Below are positions 54,003 to 56,770 of a DNA stretch of 56,770 nt, one piece after another. The notes beneath the pieces are model-generated. The model searched no databases. It was not told where the DNA came from and worked only from the letters and a program-made list of their open reading frames with translations. The DNA comes from Wenyingzhuangia sp. Its GTDB lineage: Bacteria; Bacteroidota; Bacteroidia; Flavobacteriales; Flavobacteriaceae. The translations under genes and the position numbers were made by a program. The stretch spans positions 1 to 56,770 of the forward strand of contig JAHDFK010000005.1 of assembly GCA_020628175.1 (NCBI GenBank), written 5' to 3'. The first letter of the stretch is position 1, and every line of letters starts with the position of its first letter.

Positions 54003-54908
54003 ATGAATAAATATCTAATTAGCATTGTAGGACCTACAGCTATAGGAAAAACAGCGTTGAGTATTAAATTGGCACAACATTTTGATACAGAAATTATTTC
54101 GTGTGATTCTAGACAGTTTTTTAAAGAAATGACTATTGGTACTGCTGTACCCGATGAAGATGAACTTGCTGCTGTACAACATCATTTTATTCAAAACAAA
54201 AGTATTCATGATACGTATAGCGTAGGACATTTTGAACGTGAAGGCCTTAAAAAACTAGACCTCCTTTTTAAAGAAAATGACATTGTAATTATGGTGGGAG
54301 GAAGTGGCCTATATGTAGACGCCATTACAACAGGCTTAGATGAATTTCCGAAAATTGATGCTACCGTTAGAAACGAACTAAACAATAGGCTCGAAACAGA
54401 AGGTTTAGTTAGTTTACAAGAACAACTTAAACGTTTAGATGTAGAGACTTATCAAGATATTGCCATAGACAATCCACATCGGGTTATTCGTGCTTTAGAA
54501 GTTTGTATTGGTAGTAGAAAAACCTACAGTTCTTTTAAAAACAAACCCAAAGCTCCAAGAAACTTTCAAACACTTAAAATTGGCTTAACAGCTGATCGTT
54601 CTGTAATTTACAATCGTATCAATCAACGAGTAGATATTATGATGCGTAAAGGTTTATTAGAAGAAGCGAAGGGTCTTTATCCATTAAAACACTTAAATGC
54701 ACTACAAACTGTAGGGTATAGAGAATTATTTAATTTTTTTGATGACACCATAACTCTTGAAAAAGCGATAGAAGAAATTAAAAAAAATAGTCGTCGTTTT
54801 GCGAAACGACAACTTACCTGGTTTAAAAAAGACACAAACACACATTGGTTTGACTATCTAGAAAATACAAACACGATTATTAACTGTATTCAAAAAAACA
54901 TAAAATAA
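54003..54908 (+). CDS. miaA: tRNA dimethylallyltransferase
   Basis: A 301-residue enzyme that adds dimethylallyl to A37 of tRNAs reading UNN codons. P-loop GPTAIGKTALS (about 10-20), SCDSRQFFKEMTIGTA, GGSGLYVDA and a C-terminal Lys/Arg-rich segment (NSRRFAKRQLTWFK) are present. Ends at a strong terminator. Normal length. Confidence 0.96.
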   Translation: MNKYLISIVGPTAIGKTALSIKLAQHFDTEIISCDSRQFFKEMTIGTAVPDEDELAAVQHHFIQNKSIHDTYSVGHFEREGLKKLDLLFKENDIVIMVGGSGLYVDAITTGLDEFPKIDATVRNELNNRLETEGLVSLQEQLKRLDVETYQDIAIDNPHRVIRALEVCIGSRKTYSSFKNKPKAPRNFQTLKIGLTADRSVIYNRINQRVDIMMRKGLLEEAKGLYPLKHLNALQTVGYRELFNFFDDTITLEKAIEEIKKNSRRFAKRQLTWFKKDTNTHWFDYLENTNTIINCIQKNIK

Positions 54909-54945
54909 AAAAGACCTGAGTTTATATTCTCAGGTCTTTTTAGTT
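54909..54945. terminator. Terminator between miaA and the T9SS protein gene
   Basis: Stem AAAAGACCTGAG (54909-54920) with CTCAGGTCTTTT (54929-54940). It serves both converging genes. Confidence 0.88.
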
Positions 54946-54962
54946 TCAACATTTTATAATGT

Positions 54963-56770
54963 TTATTCTTTCACTACTTTTTTAGTAATTACACCATTTT
55001 TAGTTTTAAGTAGTACAACGTAAACTCCAGAAGGTAAAAACGATACCTCTTTTGTAGTAGCTACCAATGTTCCTGTTGTATTATATACATGTATCTCTTG
55101 AATCTGTATGTCAGATGATAGTACAATTTCTTCTTTAATTGGATTTTCTAACAACACTACCTCAGTATCTAAAAGTTTTGTACTTAATGTTTCCGTATAG
55201 TTTATACTTAACGTAACTGCTGCTGTATTAAAATTACCTGCTAAATCAGTAACCTCATTTTCATTCATCGCTATCGTTACATTTCCTACAGCCGTAGGGA
55301 CAACATCAAAAGTATAAATATCTTCAGACCCTGTAAAGTTTGTTATTGTTCCATTTGATACAGATACATTACTTGCATTAAAATTAAAAACATCTTCTGT
55401 AAATTCAATAGTAACACTAATAGGATTATCAGTAGTAACAGCCTCTGAATCAGAAGTGATAACCACATCCGGTTTTACAGTATCAATAGTTATATTCTTA
55501 GCTTCAGAACTCAAACTCATCTCATTAAATGTAGATATCACTATTAATTGAACTTCTCCATCTGGAATTTCATTTGTTAATGTATATGAAAAATTACCAG
55601 ATTCATCTGCAAGTACTAAATCTTCTAATGGGATTATAACACCATCAATAGAAAAAGTAATCACACTATTAGGCTCTGCTGTTCCTGTCACTGTAAGTGT
55701 AGTATCACTTGTAACAAAATCTGTCATATCCACACCTGTATCTTCAGATATAGATGTAATAACAACTTCTGTATCGTTTGCTTGCCTTACGGTAATCGTA
55801 AACTCTTGTGTTACAAACGTATCATCTCCTCCATTAGCTGTTCCACCATCATCACTCAACACTACTGATACTGTAGCTGTTCCACTTACATCATCAGCTG
55901 GAGTATAACTTAGGGTACCGTTAGAAGTGATGCTTGGTTGTACTGCAAACAAAGAATTATTGTCATTCGTCACCGCAAAACTTAATGTTTGGCTAGATTC
56001 ATTACTTGCTCCAGCATCTATAGAAGTTGCCCAACCTGTAACATTTTGTACTCCTGCATCTTCATTAATCGTTTGATCTGCACCTTTAGTAAAGCTTGGT
56101 TCATCGTTCACTGAATTTATCATAATAGTAAACTCTTGTGTTGCAAACGTATCATCTCCTCCATTAGCTGTTCCACCATCATCACTCAATACTACTGATA
56201 CAGTAACAAATCCATTGGCATCATCAGCTGGAGTATAACTTAAAGTTCCGTTAGAAGCGATACTTGGTTGTACTGCAAACAAAGAATTATTGTCATTCGT
56301 CACCGCAAAACTTAATGTTTGGCTAGATTCATTACTTGCTCCAGCATCTATAGAAGTTGCCCAACCTGTAACATTTTGTACTCCTGCATCTTCATTAATC
56401 GTTTGATCTGCACCTTTAGTAAAGCTTGGTTCATCGTTCACTGAATTTATCATAATAGTAAACTCTTGTGTTGCAAACGTATCATCTCCTCCATTAGCTG
56501 TTCCACCATCATCACTCAATACTACTGATACAGTAACAAATCCATTGGCATCATCAGCTGGAGTATAACTTAAAGTTCCGTTAGAAGCGATACTTGGTTG
56601 TACTGCAAACAAAGAATTATTATCATTCGTAACTGCAAAACTTAATGTTTGGCTAGATTCGTTACTTGTTCCTGCATCTATAGAAGTTGCCCAACCTGTA
56701 ACACTTTGTACTCCGGCATCTTCATTAATCGTTTGATCTGCACCTTTAGTAAAGCTTGGTTCATCGTTCA
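54963..56770 (-). CDS. Large repeat protein with T9SS sorting domain, 5' end beyond window
   Basis: The frame is open to the right window edge, so only the C-terminal 602 codons are visible and the true start is outside. From the window edge inward it has repeats of 110 residues with cadherin/Ig-like features (ADQTINEDAGVQ-VTGWA, SLFAVQPSI, SDDGGTANGGDDTF), a further Ig-like domain and a Big-type domain (ITSDSEAVTTDNPISVTIEF), then a T9SS C-terminal sorting domain (VVLLENPIKEEIVLSS, SGVYVVLLKTKNGVITKK). It is thus likely surface-exposed or secreted, probably an adhesin. Asp-rich loops suggest Ca2+ binding. Confidence 0.85.
   Translation of the reverse strand, partial: NDEPSFTKGADQTINEDAGVQSVTGWATSIDAGTSNESSQTLSFAVTNDNNSLFAVQPSIASNGTLSYTPADDANGFVTVSVVLSDDGGTANGGDDTFATQEFTIMINSVNDEPSFTKGADQTINEDAGVQNVTGWATSIDAGASNESSQTLSFAVTNDNNSLFAVQPSIASNGTLSYTPADDANGFVTVSVVLSDDGGTANGGDDTFATQEFTIMINSVNDEPSFTKGADQTINEDAGVQNVTGWATSIDAGASNESSQTLSFAVTNDNNSLFAVQPSITSNGTLSYTPADDVSGTATVSVVLSDDGGTANGGDDTFVTQEFTITVRQANDTEVVITSISEDTGVDMTDFVTSDTTLTVTGTAEPNSVITFSIDGVIIPLEDLVLADESGNFSYTLTNEIPDGEVQLIVISTFNEMSLSSEAKNITIDTVKPDVVITSDSEAVTTDNPISVTIEFTEDVFNFNASNVSVSNGTITNFTGSEDIYTFDVVPTAVGNVTIAMNENEVTDLAGNFNTAAVTLSINYTETLSTKLLDTEVVLLENPIKEEIVLSSDIQIQEIHVYNTTGTLVATTKEVSFLPSGVYVVLLKTKNGVITKKVVKE
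55780..56770 (-). repeat. Tandem 330-bp repeats inside the T9SS protein
   Basis: Three units with a 330-bp period start near 55771, 56101 and 56431; the phrase TCATCGTTCA recurs at 56101, 56431 and 56761. The middle and outer units are identical over roughly the first 200 bp and differ at about 8 positions over the rest. Confidence 0.93.

Noticed and set aside
55780..56770. CRISPR array
   Set aside because: The repeats are 330 bp, contiguous, in frame and encode protein domains.
1..56770. Prophage, integron or conjugative element
   Set aside because: No integrase, phage structural or transfer genes; the only mobile remains are the small IS fragment and the inverted-repeat element near 2.3-2.7 kb.

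Overview
The window is AT-rich chromosomal DNA from a member of the Bacteroidota, most likely a marine flavobacterium (family Flavobacteriaceae). The evidence is the -33 TTG / -7 TAnnTTTG promoter form, a C-terminal type IX secretion (T9SS) sorting domain, a propeller/AraC regulator typical of glycan loci, a GH117 enzyme for red-algal agars, and conserved Bacteroidota gene orders (DUF721-recF, ferredoxin-acyl-CoA reductase-serC-serA). The species cannot be named from the sequence.

Layout. 1-1925: a small secreted protein, a short MscS-like channel and CorA. 1926-2901: a 976-bp scar with the 3' end of a lost GH16 gene, a decayed IS3-type orfA and an inverted-repeat element with REP-like hairpins. 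2902-17868: a glycan cluster. It holds a GH35 enzyme (+), a membrane-spanning propeller/AraC regulator (-), a tight minus-strand operon in the order SSS symporter, FAD oxidoreductase, GH2, GH117, GH16, and a divergent LacI regulator (+) with three TCGGAAACGTT operators between it and the operon. No SusC/SusD pair, sulfatase or 3,6-anhydrogalactose catabolic gene is visible, so this looks like a satellite locus that finishes galactan oligosaccharides and takes up the product by sodium symport. 17869-23498: tRNA-Arg, an unlisted 49-aa conserved small gene, a Na/Ca exchanger, group III truncated haemoglobin, type II NADH dehydrogenase, an unusual SDR and an EF-hand protein.

23681-38579 is mostly housekeeping: msrB-msrA-selO (methionine sulfoxide repair with the AMPylase SelO), argS, a HupE-like membrane protein, DUF721-recF, a TPR protein-ribH pair, a small membrane protein, mutL, two adjacent rhomboids, an EEP-family protein, two secreted proteins and DUF2461. 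38768-44458: cytochrome bd oxidase with a small third membrane gene, MscS, a duplicated small membrane protein, ferredoxin and a LuxC-type acyl-CoA reductase. 44543-46583: serC-serA. 46653-54908: a secreted unknown, a YggS-type PLP protein, a PadR-PspC-DUF2807 cassette with a clear palindromic operator, a DnaQ-GIY-YIG fusion, a potassium channel with a C-terminal zinc ribbon, and miaA. 54963 to the window end: the 3' part of a large T9SS-secreted protein with nearly identical 110-residue repeats, truncated by the window edge.

How the genes may work together. In the glycan cluster I infer that GH16 cuts the galactan internally, GH117 removes terminal 3,6-anhydro-L-galactose, GH2 and GH35 remove beta-galactose, the SSS symporter imports a released sugar, and the cytoplasmic FAD enzyme oxidises it. 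The points most worth checking are the rearranged discoidin-like insertion inside GH16, the translationally coupled symporter/flavoenzyme pair, the kinase-less transmembrane AraC regulator, the A19-U56 swap in tRNA-Arg, the SDR without its catalytic tyrosine, and the MutL with a lost endonuclease motif.
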